Of a stretch of 64,000 nt of DNA, positions 19,750 through 32,084 are shown piece after piece. The stretch covers positions 32,067,504 through 32,131,503 of the forward strand of contig OZ037765.1 in assembly GCA_964035545.1 (NCBI GenBank). Reading direction: 5' to 3'. The stretch's first letter is position 1. Every line of letters starts with the position of its first letter. Made by a program: the position numbers and the translations under genes. The notes beneath the pieces are model-generated. The model searched no databases, was not told where the DNA came from, and worked only from the letters and a program-made list of their open reading frames with translations. This DNA is from Bugula neritina. Taxonomy: Eukaryota > Bryozoa > Gymnolaemata > Cheilostomatida > Bugulidae.

Positions 19750-22700
19750 ATGTCTGAAGTGGAAGGCTCAACCCTATTTTCTTCACTACAATATTACATC
19801 GCTGGGAAGATTACTCCTGAGGTATGTTCAAATAAACACATTGCCTGATGTTTTATATTTATTTGTCATATATTTAAATTGTTTCACGATTATTATAAAA
19901 TTGTAGGCTCAAGGAATTCTCGACAAAGGTGCAGCAAAATCCAACTCGTACTTAAGTGAGTTGGTGAAGATAAGCATTACAGACACTACAGACAACGAGG
20001 ATGAATACTCGGAAATAACAGATATTTATGATATTCCTGTCGTGTCCTGTGATTGGGTCATCTTGTCTCACAAGTGCGGTAAACTTTTGCCCACTAAACC
20101 CTTCCCTCCTAAGCAAACGTCTGACCAATTGTTTGCCAACAAAGTCTTTGCTGCGAGTCACGTGGAGAAGAGTGATTTAGACTCGCTCTGGGCTATGATC
20201 ACGTTTCATGGAGGATCTACGCAAAGATCAATGACTGAAAATGTTACTCACTTGCTGTGTACCGATACCAAAGGCAAGAAGTACGGTTTGAGCGAAAATA
20301 GATTTAAAGTCAAGGTGGTGACTCCGGATTGGGTGGTGGACTGTATTCGGGCAAAAAAATTAATTAGTGAAATGGAGTATCACCCAAAGTTGCTCGCTAA
20401 TTCTTCAAATATGCTTCAAAGGATTGTGTCTCCAGCTATTCCTCTAGCTACGGCCAAAGTGACAGTACCAATATCTTCCACAACTGCGCCTCAACCAACC
20501 ACCCCGTCATCAGCCACTTTCCCAACCATATCTGACTATCCACTACCTCCACCTGCTAAGACCACCAGCAAGTCTCCAGTTCACCGTAAGAAGGCAACTC
20601 CAAAGGCCTCTCAGCCCAGTCCTTCACCAATGATTTCTCCGCCACCCGTAGATTTCCAATCGGGATTGTCGCATGTAGCTCCTGGATATCTGCAGCAGCC
20701 GAGGTTCACACCGCCACCCACCACAATGCCACCGCTAAGCAACCCTCAACAGCCTCTACGCTCCCGCCAAGTATCTCCACAGTTTTCAAGTCACATGGGT
20801 CAAGGAACGTACAGTCCTACTCCACCTCACCCGGAGCAGCAATCTACACAGGTAAAGGAAATAGAGGTTAAGAGTCTGATTGTAAGGCCATTCATATGAA
20901 ATACACCGTAATAAATCTATACATATATATCAACTCTTGTCTGTTACAGCCGGAAAGACATGTGAATAGAGGATTACAGAAAGCTCCAGTGATGTCTCAC
21001 CATGCTACCTTACCCTCTCACCCCAATATGCCCCCTCACCCTCACTCTCACTATCCTAACCTACCCTCACACATGCTCCATCCCTCCGCTGACTCTGCTG
21101 CCTACCCTCCTATCCATTACACGGGTGCGGCAGCGCGTCAGTCTCCTGTGTCTCCCGGTATGGCCAGACACCCTCTCAACTCACACAGTCAGCGCAGCTC
21201 TCCTGGCAGCAGCAGGACTCCTCCCATGCTTAACTTAGGTCACATGACTGAGGTACCATATCCATCACAGGCATCGCTGCCAGAGGAAACTCCTATTATC
21301 AGAATGAGTAGGTGTCAGAATGAGTGAGTGTCAACATGAGTGAGTGTCAACATGAGTAGGTGTCAGCATGTATATGTGACGTGAGGCTTTCTTCAAATAT
21401 TAACTAAGAAATATAACAGTATTTATTTATTTTTCTATTGCTTAGCCAAAATTGTTATGTTGTTACAGTCTTAGGGTGGACACTAGTTTTTGGGTCTTAA
21501 GCTAACTTACTTTTGTACATTCACTAATAGAAAAAACTTCCATGCTCAAAATTTCATCCCGGCATATTATCTATGATTGCTTCTTAGCTTTTCTTTGAAT
21601 AGTCTGATGTTACCTTACACCTTACCTTTCTACTAGCAAATATGGCAGCCTTTCCAATGGGCAGTGAAGTTTCCACCGTACCTCAAAGGAAGTCTCCTAT
21701 AGCCTCAGGGAATTCCTCCTCTAGGAGTCATTCTCAGTCTAAGAGTCCAGTTAATGCTCAGCCGTTCAACGTGTCAGTTATTAAGGTGAGAATTGCCGTT
21801 TATCCTGTTTATTAGCTAATTTACTTTTACACTCATATCAGCATATCATGAAAGTGTATCTCCAGATTTACGATTACCTGTGCATTCTTTTTTTCTGCAA
21901 TTCCACAAGTTTTATAGTTGATAACTGGCCAATTGCTCTATGCAGGCTTTTTACTCATACAACTGTTGATAAAAAGCTTAGTTTTGTAGGAATTGGTCTT
22001 TTTGTTTCAGAAATCATTGCTTCAAAAGCTTTTTTGATAAAGCTATATGTGCACACTTTGTACACTTACATTTATGTGTATTTGTGTTGCATTTGCATTT
22101 GCCACTGGCACATTCATTAGTTTACTTCTAGTTATAAAGTTTTTTACTGTTTGAATAGCTTTAGGAGCTCAACTTTGAAATCATGTTAATTTTTCATTTC
22201 TACCCATGATTGTATATTGCATGTGAAATTATATTCTAATTATCTTTTAAATGTTCCATTGCAGATTTAAACAAATATTTCAGGCTCTCAACTGCCTCAT
22301 TTAAGTTGTGTTGTGTTATTGTTACAGCCAACCAAATCAGCAGGCTCTGTTGGTGAGGCTGGCTCTCGAACTCCTACCTCAGCTGACAGATCACCTGCAT
22401 CAAGTGTCACCAGGCTGACACCACCTGTGACTAACATGGTGACTGCTCATGCAGGTGGCAGTGAGGCTAATGACACTCCAGTGTTATATTATGGCTACGA
22501 TAGTACTGAGTCATTGCCAACTGACATGTGCCTAGCAGGTTGTATATTTTATATGGGAGAATATCTCAAGACAGATCCCTGCGAACAGTGGATCATGGTC
22601 AGTTTATTATCATGATGATTGACTTAATTAAATAATGCAATTTAATTAGTTGATAATGTAATTGAATAAATCAAATAATTTATTTGAATTTAAACAATAA

Positions 22701-25700
22701 TAATTACAGCAAGTAAAGTTTTCAAAAAATGTTCATTTGGATGTATTAAGTAGAATTTCAATAATTTATTTTTAAATAAAACTGATTGAATAGTTGAGAT
22801 GTCTATTTCCAAGCTGCATAGATCAATTATTTTACTCTTTCTACATAATGAGTCCTAACATTATTTGCCCGTGTTTTTGTTTTACAGGCCATAGAAGAGA
22901 ATGGGGGTACAGTAGACCCTTCCTACTCCAATAGAGTGACACATGTTCTGGCAGAGACTCAGGCTAGCGATGCCTGTCAGCTGGTAACTCATCTTATATT
23001 ATGTAATGTATATGTAATACGTGTGCATCATTCACGTGATTAAATATAGATTTTTACTGAGTAATAGACGCTTTGCAAAGGTTCCCTGATATCCCCTTTA
23101 CAATTAAGAGTTGTGTCCTCCCAAAGTGAATAGGTTGAACCTTTGTATAAAGAGCAAACTCATTAAAAATTCAAAGTTTGGCTGCTACCTAAACTTCTAA
23201 TTATGCTATATTTTGGTATAAGCACACATATTAGCAGCTTAAAAACAATTTTAAAAATATTTCTTCATGAAAAATTTTGAAGAAAATAAACTTGAAAGCA
23301 TTTGTGTGGTTTTGGCTACTGAGCAATGCTGAAGTAGTTCATTTTGGGAGGACACAATTTTTTAATTGTATGGGGGATATTGGGGACCTCTGAAAAGGGT
23401 CTATACTATGAATGAGTGCTATAACTTTTTCAACTACTTTTAGTGTGGCAAAAGCTACAGCAAATGCATTTTTATGTTTTTCCAATAGTGCATACATATT
23501 GTTGTGTCTGTTTCTTAGATTATAATTGGGTCATTTTACTTAATTTAGTACACACTGTGTACTAAATTAAGTAAAATGACCCAATTCTAAACTTTATAAC
23601 CTTCGACTTCTGAATGGCTATAAAAGTACTCTGTGCACCTAATAATCATAGTATTTTACACACATCAATCTGTTTTACTGTAATATAAGATCTTGTGCAG
23701 GCCCTGAATGACCACAAGAGAGTGGTGACTGCTCATTGGCTCAATGATGTCATAGGAAAGCACAGAATGGAACCTCCGTGGAGGGCTCACCACCTCCCCC
23801 ACCCGCATTCTTCTGGCCACCAGCTCTGCGCTAATCAAGTAGGCTATTTCTCTTTATGCATTCTGATTTTTATTTGTGTACAAATTTAGTTTTTTGTTGT
23901 TAGCAGTTTTAATGTTTCTTTTAGTAATGAAGCCCATTTGATGATATTTAGTGAATTAGTATAATGTTGCACCGGTTGTACACCTGGAAGTTATTTAATT
24001 ATCATAATTATATGATCTTGCAGGAATTTTTTCTCGCCTTTCTTCGGGTAGAAAAATGAAAGTTCAGTAAAAAGGATTTTATTCTCATTAAAGAAACATT
24101 TTCAATATTTTTATGTTGCACACCATTTCATCATTCATATATCCATATATCATCAACAACTGACCACTTGGCATTACCTGCTATTACTCACTCATATACA
24201 TCAATATATATTCAGAGAGCACTTGCTGTGACTCATCCATTTTAACAACTCAGAATAGAGCACCTGTTATGCTTGTCACTCAGGTTGTCGGAGTCACTGG
24301 TTTTTGTCTAGAAGAAAGATGGATTCTGCATGCCTTCGTACGCATGATTGGAGCTTCCTTCACCAACTATTTAGCTCGAAGTAACACAGTTCTCATATGT
24401 AAAAAGTAAGAAAATCTTTCTTTACTAATGCCAAATTTTCTTTTATTTAACTCAATCAGTTGTCTAAGGATGATGCATTATTAGAACCTTGAATTACCAA
24501 TCAACAAACTTTGTTAGCTTAGCTTATGTACTATCAGTGAAAATATGTTAACCAACCTTTTTATTGTATAAATTAGTACACTTTGCTTTCTTGACATATT
24601 TGTACGTAGAAGTTAGTGACATAGCTTTGCTATGATTTATATATAAATTCTTTAGACTAGAAGGTGAGAAAGTGACGAAAGCCCAAGAGTGGGGCATAGA
24701 GTGTGTTAATGTACAGTGGCTATCAGAACTGGTACTGGGTAATCTAAGAGCTCTCAAGCTGCCTATAGATAGGAAGTACAGAGTGTTCAATAAGCCCGAT
24801 GACTTTGCTATAGACCAGAGTATGGCTGCCAGTGTCATGTGTGAGTCTACACCTGCATCTCGTCACTCTCTTGTTTGTTCTACTGTACTAGTTGAATTTA
24901 GATATCATTGCTTAGCTGATGATATTTGGTCGTACTCAAAGTTGGTTTAAGTTGAAAACCTGACTTAGTGATTCCGTTTACATGACTTGTTTTGGGATTT
25001 CATTGGCTGAATTACAAGTTTAGGAATCAATTAGGAAACTCTGTTTAGCCAATCGTAGTGCGCCATTTTTGAAAATGTCCTACATTTTTCAGTAAGCAAG
25101 GCTTACTCTATTTTGAATGCCACTAGTTTTCTAAAGACGGAAATGTGCCCTTGGAACTGTATTTTTCAGCATATTTTTTGACAAAGTACCGAGTGAGTAG
25201 AACTATGACTAGGCCTGGTACTGTTTGTTCACAGCTGGATGGAGGGTACCGTTGAAGATACCGAAGGACAACTGCAGGAAGTTCAAGCCGAGTAGCAAGT
25301 CGGCCGAGGCTGGGTGGGACAACAAGAGGAAGGCAGACGGCGACACTTTTACTCACCCCAACAAGAGGATAAAGTTACAGGAAATACAGAACACGTCGAG
25401 TAATCTGCCGAAAGGACACCGCCCCCACGTCCTACTCACTGGCTACACGGTTAGGGAGAAGGAGAAATACTCTGATGTAAGCTCATGTGAAATCCTGTCA
25501 ATATCGAATATATTACAACATTTCCTAGTTTTTCAACTGTACCATTTCGTTATTACATAACACCAAGGTTTTATATTGTAGAACTTACTTACTCAATATT
25601 TTGTTTGTTGTTTTTAAAACATAAAATGTCCAGTTCAAAGTTTGCTTTTTTAAAGTAAGTTGAAGTTGACTCGCTACGCTGGACTATAGATCAGTAACAC

Positions 25701-27724
25701 TGTGAGTGTTTTTTCGTTTCAGCTTAGTCAGGTAGACACTTTTTGAAAATTAAAATAAATTAAGTAAGAAAGTATTTTTGAACAGTAATGAGATGTTAAA
25801 AGTCAAACTGTTTGAGTATGCAATGCTGTAAATGTTGGCCTGTGTTTCCAACAGATTGTGCGGTCTCTGGGTGGGGTTGTGTGCGAAGATGTTAGGAAGT
25901 GCACCCACCTCATTGCCGAAAAAGTTCTGAGGACCCCCAACTTCCTGCTAGCCATGAACTACTGCTCATACATCTCATCGTCTGATTGGGTCACTGAAAG
26001 CATGAAGTCAGGCCACTTTGTAGGTAAGAATGTACAATAGAATCACCATAATATGTTTACCTGCGGTGTCTTTTCTCCCTTTTTATTGTATGTGGACACA
26101 AATAAAGCTGAAACATTATTTTTGGCCATGAAAAAGTCGTAACAGAGTTTACTAGTTTAACAAAGTGAATTTTCCACATTGGGGAAGCAGCTCTCTTTTC
26201 AACATTTGATTTAGCATTATCTATTACCGTTTCTTTGAAAATTTTTGAGTTTTGCTGAATTCTCTTTTTCACTTGAGTGTATCATTTTCCTTCCCAATAA
26301 CCTGCTGTCAATTGTTAAAAGCTCTAGTGATTTAAGATAATTGGCAACTTTCCAAGTCTCCAACTGATCTAATAGGTGACAGTTGGACTACTCATATAAT
26401 TGCGGAATAAGTGATTTTACATATGATAGAGAGAACTCATAATGTCTTTCTTCTACAGATGAGAGAGTGTTCACTCTGCAAAACAGCGATGCCGGAAGCA
26501 TGTGGAATATTCTAGAAGCTCTGGAGAGACGCAATAACCAAGGAAAGCCATTTGCAGTGTGTATTCTATATTCTTACCTCTTTCTTTTATTAATTGTTTA
26601 AATTCTCTGTTGCAAAGCAAACAATATAGTAAACTACATTTTATTCAGAGGAAACAAAAAGAATTATGGGTAAACAAAAAACAGACTCTCCCCCCATTAC
26701 AAATAATAGTATATAAGAGTTGTCTACTGTAAATACATGTATGACAACTCCCACAGTAGTGTGTAATATTGTGTACTGTGTACAAATGAAAGTTCTAGTG
26801 TTTATTACATTCAATAACAGTGAGTCAATTTTATCTCACATTTACTTTTAGGATCTGCAGTTTCATCTGACTCCCGGTGTGTCGTTGTCCACTTCCTTGT
26901 CTCGTAACTTCCTGTCGGAGTTGATAACTGCTGCCGGAGGCAGCATCCAGTCACCTGATGAGAAGCGATGGCCTGTCCGGAAGATACTAGAAAACGTCAA
27001 AAACAGCCAAGTTTGTACCCACTGCTTTTGATCTGAATGTAGTTGTCTTGGTAACGTTTTAGTTTATTGTATTATGTTATATTGTTGTATAAATTGTTTG
27101 TTATATATTTAACCTGCAGAATGGCAAGCCAACGTATATAGTTATATCTTGTAAGGATGATGTACATATCTGCATGGATATTCTTCGAGCCAATCAGGGT
27201 ATGCGTATAGTACTTCTGCTTCATTTGCTAGTACAGTACACGTTCACTGCTCGTTGTCAACCAGTAAAATTTGCTAAATAATATGTTCTCAAAAGCAGAA
27301 GAAAAAAATTTTTAAATAATTTTTGGCACTATTGGTATTTTTGTTTGTATCAGTATTTTGGAACCTATAGGTGTGTTTGTGTCTGCTTGAGGGTGTGTTC
27401 ACGTGTATTACCTACAACTTAATATTTCTTTTAATATTTATGGTCATTGTTAGTGTTATTATAATTTGTATGAGTGTTTTAAAACCTACAGATCTTTGCG
27501 AGCTTGCATGTGTTTGTGCGTGCATGCATGCTTACTGTAATATTATATTTTATGCAATTGAAAGATAGTAGAAAGATAAGTTTAGCAGATGAAGTTGTCT
27601 TCATTTGTTAACCTCACTGCTTGCAGACGTGTATTCCGTTGAATTCATCTTATCGGGAGTCATGAATCAAGTAGCGCCGTACGACGCTGTGCTTTGTGTC
27701 AAGGAAACTAAGCAGGCAAATTAG
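19750..27724 (+). CDS. PAXIP1: PAX-interacting protein 1 / PTIP, six-BRCT DNA-damage and MLL3/4-complex protein
   Basis: Nuclear scaffold that binds phosphorylated damage-response proteins and belongs to KMT2C/D methyltransferase complexes. Fifteen exons: 19750-19821, 19907-20851, 20950-21307, 21637-21785, 22328-22597, 22888-22983, 23701-23838, 24284-24405, 24656-24840, 25235-25476, 25855-26023, 26459-26556, 26852-27010, 27120-27198 and 27627-27724. They make 1059 aa, against about 1069 in human. An N-terminal BRCT pair spans about residues 10-190 (VVSCDWVILSHKCGKLLP; VVTPDWVVDCIRAKK). A Pro/Ser/Gln-rich linker covers about 200-560. BRCT3-4 follow (VTAHWLNDVI; VTGFCLEERWILHAFVRMIG). BRCT5-6 form the C-terminal pair, with the phosphate-loop LLTGYTV, CTHLIAEKVLRT and LTPGVSLSTSLSRNFLSELI. 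The key Thr-Gly of BRCT5 and the Trp of each core are present. The linker exon 3 donor (GTAGGT at 21308) was chosen because it keeps frame. Translation probably starts at 19750, preceded by a 5' UTR intron. Confidence 0.95.
23065..23403. mobile_element. MITE with about 66-bp terminal inverted repeats in PAXIP1 intron 6
   Basis: Starts TAGACGCTTTGCAAAGGTTC and ends with the inverted counterpart CTCTGAAAAGGGTCTA. The arms match over about 66 bp with roughly 85% identity by eye, including GTGTCCTCCCAAA against TTTGGGAGGACAC. TA at both junctions suggests a TA target duplication of the Tc1/mariner type. The interior of about 200 bp has no coding capacity. Confidence 0.75.
23524..23586. repeat. 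Perfect inverted repeat, 31-bp arms with 1-nt spacer
   Basis: Arm 23524-23554 begins AATTGGGTCATTTTACTTAA. C at 23555 is the spacer, and 23556-23586 is the exact reverse complement. It lies in PAXIP1 intron 6, 120 bp after the MITE. Confidence 0.9.
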
Positions 27725-29050
27725 TCTGACGTCAGATGAGAAAAAGAAACCAGCATTTCAGCAGCTTCAGATCAGAGAGCAAAGGTTATCTGTAGGACTC
27801 TTTGTTGTTAGAGTCACATTCTGTAGCTCTGTACTATGATGTACATAATTATTCTGCTAACTTCCCTGTTATATATTGTAATTACTTGTAAATTATACTC
27901 ATGTTTTATTATTATTATTTACTAATCTGTGCAGTTTTGTAATGCGTATAATTTTTAGTATAATTATATGAATATACAAGTCTATAGACACTCTACTCAG
28001 CTAATACAATAAACTCATATAATTATGTATTATTTTGTGGTGGATATTATGTGGTTGAATAAATATTTTAACATTGCCTTATTTGGTTAATTATAGCAAA
28101 TTTCAAACTGGTAAATTTATATAGAAAATCTATTGCACGATTGAAATGTTGCTAAAGATTTGCTATGCAGCATGTCTATTGGGTTTGGCAACTTGGCGAT
28201 TCATACAATTTTATCTTAAGAAATAGCTGCAGCTATTTTCTTGCTCAAAATAATATTGATTCATTATTTCTCAATAGCTGTATCTATTGAAAAGAGTAAT
28301 TTCTTTTAAATATGAACAAATTGTCAGGTGCAAAATGATGCCCTTCGCAATGAAAAGCTGTCTATTTTCTAAAGTAGCTTCTTAACTCGCAACCATTATA
28401 GTGAAAAAAACCGTATAAAAAGTTTATGAAGCAACTACGTTCTATTTTGTGGTTTTAGTTATTCACACTAAATACTTTATAATGTAGTTAGCTCCATATA
28501 ATAAAACTAATACTCGACAAACTATGGCCTTTCCAAGCATAATATATATATTATATACATAATATATACATATACAGTTAACAAAGTATTTGACATTAAT
28601 ACCTAAATTTAGGACAAATTTAAGGCTTCGAATTTGCTGTTCATAGCTCATATAAATGCAGCGTGAATATATTTCTAAAAAAGAGTAATATAAAAAGACA
28701 GAATACATTCATTATTGCTATCTTTGAGGTTATACACTACACAATCAATTATTGCTATCTTTAGGGTTATCTATTCCAATGGTAATTCCTCGCGTTTGTT
28801 TATTAGACTGTTTGTAGGCATGTAGTTATTCGTGCAAACAAGATTTATTCCGCATCAAATCACAAGTATGATATCATTATAAATTTTCTAAGCTTCCGTT
28901 AATCTGAATAGTATTTTCATCAATTCGAGTCCAAGCTAGTGACAGCAATTTAGATCAATACTATTACTAAATAGCTTGTGTTGGCTTCCCTGTCAAACTA
29001 AGTTATCTACAGTAATATTCATATAGTTAAGCAAAGAGCTAAAATTTGAA
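27725..29050. other. Intergenic region PAXIP1 to CHMP4 copy A
   Basis: 1.3 kb holding the PAXIP1 3' UTR (AATAAA near 28007) and the native 5' flank of CHMP4. The duplicated segment begins near 28988 (CTGTCAAACTAAGTTAT). No coding sequence was seen; the region is AT-rich. Confidence 0.6.
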
Positions 29051-31241
29051 ATGAGTCTCTTTGAGAAAATATTTGGTTCTAAAAAGAAGGGAGAGGCTCC
29101 TTCTCCCCAAGAAGCAATTCAACGACTCAGAGAAGTGCAGGAAATGCTTACGAAAAAGTCTGACTTTTTAGAGAAAAAAGTTGAACACGAACTAGCAACA
29201 GCCAAAAAAGCTGGTACAAAAAATAAAAGAGGTGAATATATCATTCCCGCATCTTTTACTTTTATTGATTGGTAATTTTATAATATAATTAAATATCATT
29301 TTCATTTTGAAATTGATTGTGATGATTTATCATAGTATCAGTATGAGTCATTATCATTCTCATTTTCTTAGTCACACTGATGCTCATGGTGATAGAGTTA
29401 TGTTGTTTCATTTTTAATGTTTTATATTAACTTTAAGTTTAATTATAATATACATGTAAAACTGATGATTTATATAATAACATTAACTTACAGCTCATGT
29501 ATTTAATTTTATGTAAGCTTACAGTTATAAATAGGTTGGTACTAAATTTGATATTTCAGGTAACATATTAAAAAGTATTAATGGGCTAATTTTATTTGAT
29601 TTGTCACTTAGAATATGCTCAGTATTTGTGGTTTTGTAAACGAAAACATCTCGTTTCTCATTGTCTTTTCTTATTTAAGCTGTTTCACTATTTCCCCTCT
29701 TGTGTATTTTGTGTTGCTGTCTTTCTGACAGCTTTCCTATTTGACCTTGGCAGATATTGGGCATGTTTGTTGGTAAACAACTGTTTTTTTTCCAACTTTT
29801 AGTTGCCCTAGCAGCACTAAAAAGAAAGAAGAGATATGAGAAGCAACTTCAACAGATTGACGGTACCCTTTCTACTATTGAGTTTCAAACAGAAGCATTG
29901 GAAAATGCTAATACTAATACAGAGGTCCTCAAAGTCATGAGAACTGCTGGGCAGGCACTGAAAGGAGCCCATCAAAACTTGTATGTTATTAAGTCCTGTT
30001 CACCTTCTAAAGTTGCAAAAGCTGTTTCTCTAACCTATTTATTTATGGTGTTCTCGACACAAATATATATACAATAAAAAAGTTGTGGAGCTATATATTT
30101 GTCAACTCCGCTCATGTTATGTTATTTTTTCATATGTAACTCAGATTATTTCCGTACCCTACATAGACGTGTAAACGGAGCACACCACCATGCATCATAT
30201 GTTTCACATAGACACATGTATTATATAATCATAGATATTTATACAAAGTTTATTATATTTTACATAGGGATGTAGACCAAGTACACGATATTATGGATGA
30301 CTTAGCCGAACAGCATGAGATAGCCAACGAAGTGTCAGAAGCAATCAGTGCTCCTGTCGGATTTGGACACGACTATGATGAGGTCAGTAGTCTCCTTGAA
30401 CTGCATGATTTCAAAATATATTCTGCAGATGAATTTTGTTGTATGTAACTCTCCTAATTTAAAATTAACCAGACAAAACAAGGCTGGTTTGTTTAATGGG
30501 CAAACAGGCTTTGAGATACCGTCATAGTTCAAAAAGTGTGAGTTTTAAAGCATATAGTATATAGTGAAGTATGCATAAGACTAGCAAGAAGTGATGGTTG
30601 AGTATCTTCAATCTTACACCCAGAGAGTCCTGCTTAAACATGGCCTGGTGAAAACTTTCAGTAACTATTTAATGACCGTTAATTGCTTTCTGTTTACAGG
30701 ATGAGTTGAACGAAGAGTTGGAGGCACTGGAAGAGGAAGAACTCGTTAGCCAAATTGTGGGTATAGATGAGCCAACCGGCCTACCCAGCGTACCTACCTC
30801 CAGCCTTCCCGCTGCCAGAACTACCAGTGAGTGTACAAGTACTGTCTGGTTATGTGTTGCTGTGTTGTTAGTCAGCATTATTGATTAGTTGATTTATTAT
30901 ATATATTACACAGGCATGAAAACAGGTTGGGGAAATTTAGTCTAAATACTGGCTATAATAAGTAGACATGAACAAAGTTGGAAAATAAGTCAGAACTCTG
31001 TTGGATTATTTAAAGTAAAAGGTCATTTAAAGTATTTACAATGTGTCGTAAAAAGCTGCTTTTCCTTTGAAAGTTGTTGGAAGCAAAAATATGTTTAATT
31101 TGCTTTCTAATCATAGTTGAGCTTAGAGTATGTTTATGACAGCCAGAAGTATTAATATGATTTCCTGGTGATGTTACAGCAACAGCGGCAGCGGAAGAGG
31201 ATGATGAGATGGCTGAGTTGAACGCATGGGCTGCTGCGTAA
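29051..31241 (+). CDS. CHMP4: ESCRT-III subunit CHMP4/SNF7, copy A
   Basis: Core filament-forming ESCRT-III protein for membrane scission on endosomes, in cytokinesis and at the nuclear envelope. Five exons: 29051-29231, 29803-29980, 30268-30382, 30700-30826 and 31180-31241 (TAA), 220 aa. The N-terminus MSLFEKIFGSKKKGEAPSPQ has the amphipathic ANCHR-like helix and basic patch. Exon 2 encodes the basic helix ALKRKKRYEKQLQQIDGTLS and TIEFQTEALENANTNTEVLK. Exon 3 is the DIMDD hinge. Exon 4 is the acidic regulatory helix LNEELEALEEEELVSQ. Exon 5 ends EMAELNAWAAA, the C-terminal helix that in SNF7/CHMP4 proteins binds the ALIX Bro1 domain. All key parts are intact. Copy B at 37790 encodes a near-identical protein. 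Convergent with RTF2 copy A; AATAAA sites lie at 31465 and 31940. Confidence 0.96.
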
Positions 31242-32084
31242 GGCTTTGGTTGACTTGTTTCAAAAAAGGTAAAATTGCAGTTTCTTCTTAAAATTTCGGA
31301 TGTAAAATTACTTTGGCAATTAAAATGTGACTACCACCTGTGTGTGGTGCAATAATGTCATGTCTATTCTATCATTCAAAGGGTTTTTTTAGATTTTAAG
31401 CTGCTTCTGTTACTCAACTATCTAGCTGAAGCTGAACTGAGATAATTGTGAAAATATAACCTACAATAAAGGAAAAAATATTTCCCATAAAGATGTTTTT
31501 CATTCTTACATAATATTGTCTCCCTCTACCATGAAGTTCATTTTTTTCTGAAGTATATATTTCTATACTGTATAACCACATGATGAATTATATTATGTGA
31601 TAGCGGAAGAAGTTAGATATATGAATATATATTTTAATGAGTGTTCGTATTTTAGGTCTAGTTGTATTTGTGTAAAGCCCTATTACTCATCATCCTAACG
31701 AGATTTTTCAGTACAGCTATCACACCTGACTAGTACCTTGAGAGATGAACAGCTCAACTGCAAACTCTAACCAAAACTGCAAACTTAAAGTACTATTCAA
31801 TAGACATCTAACTGTGTAGTATTGTATTTCATCAACCCAGCTGTATTATATCATAGTGTATGCCATATTTTTATATTGACAACATATTATATGCTCTTAA
31901 TGTTACAATAATAATCGTTTGTACTGCTATTAACTATAAAATAAAGACCTAAATTATTATACAAATTAAAATAGTTGTCACTCACCCAAAAAGTGCTCAT
32001 TAAGTTATTTATAAAGCGTTTACACTACACTATACACAGGAGTGACATAAATATCAACAGAACATATAAAAATACAGAGAAAAT
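31242..32084. other. Convergent 3' flanks of CHMP4 copy A and RTF2 copy A
   Basis: 843 bp with poly(A) signals for CHMP4 at 31465-31470 and 31940-31945. The sequence is repeated with few differences at about 40592-41437 in duplication copy B. No coding sequence was seen. Confidence 0.75.
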
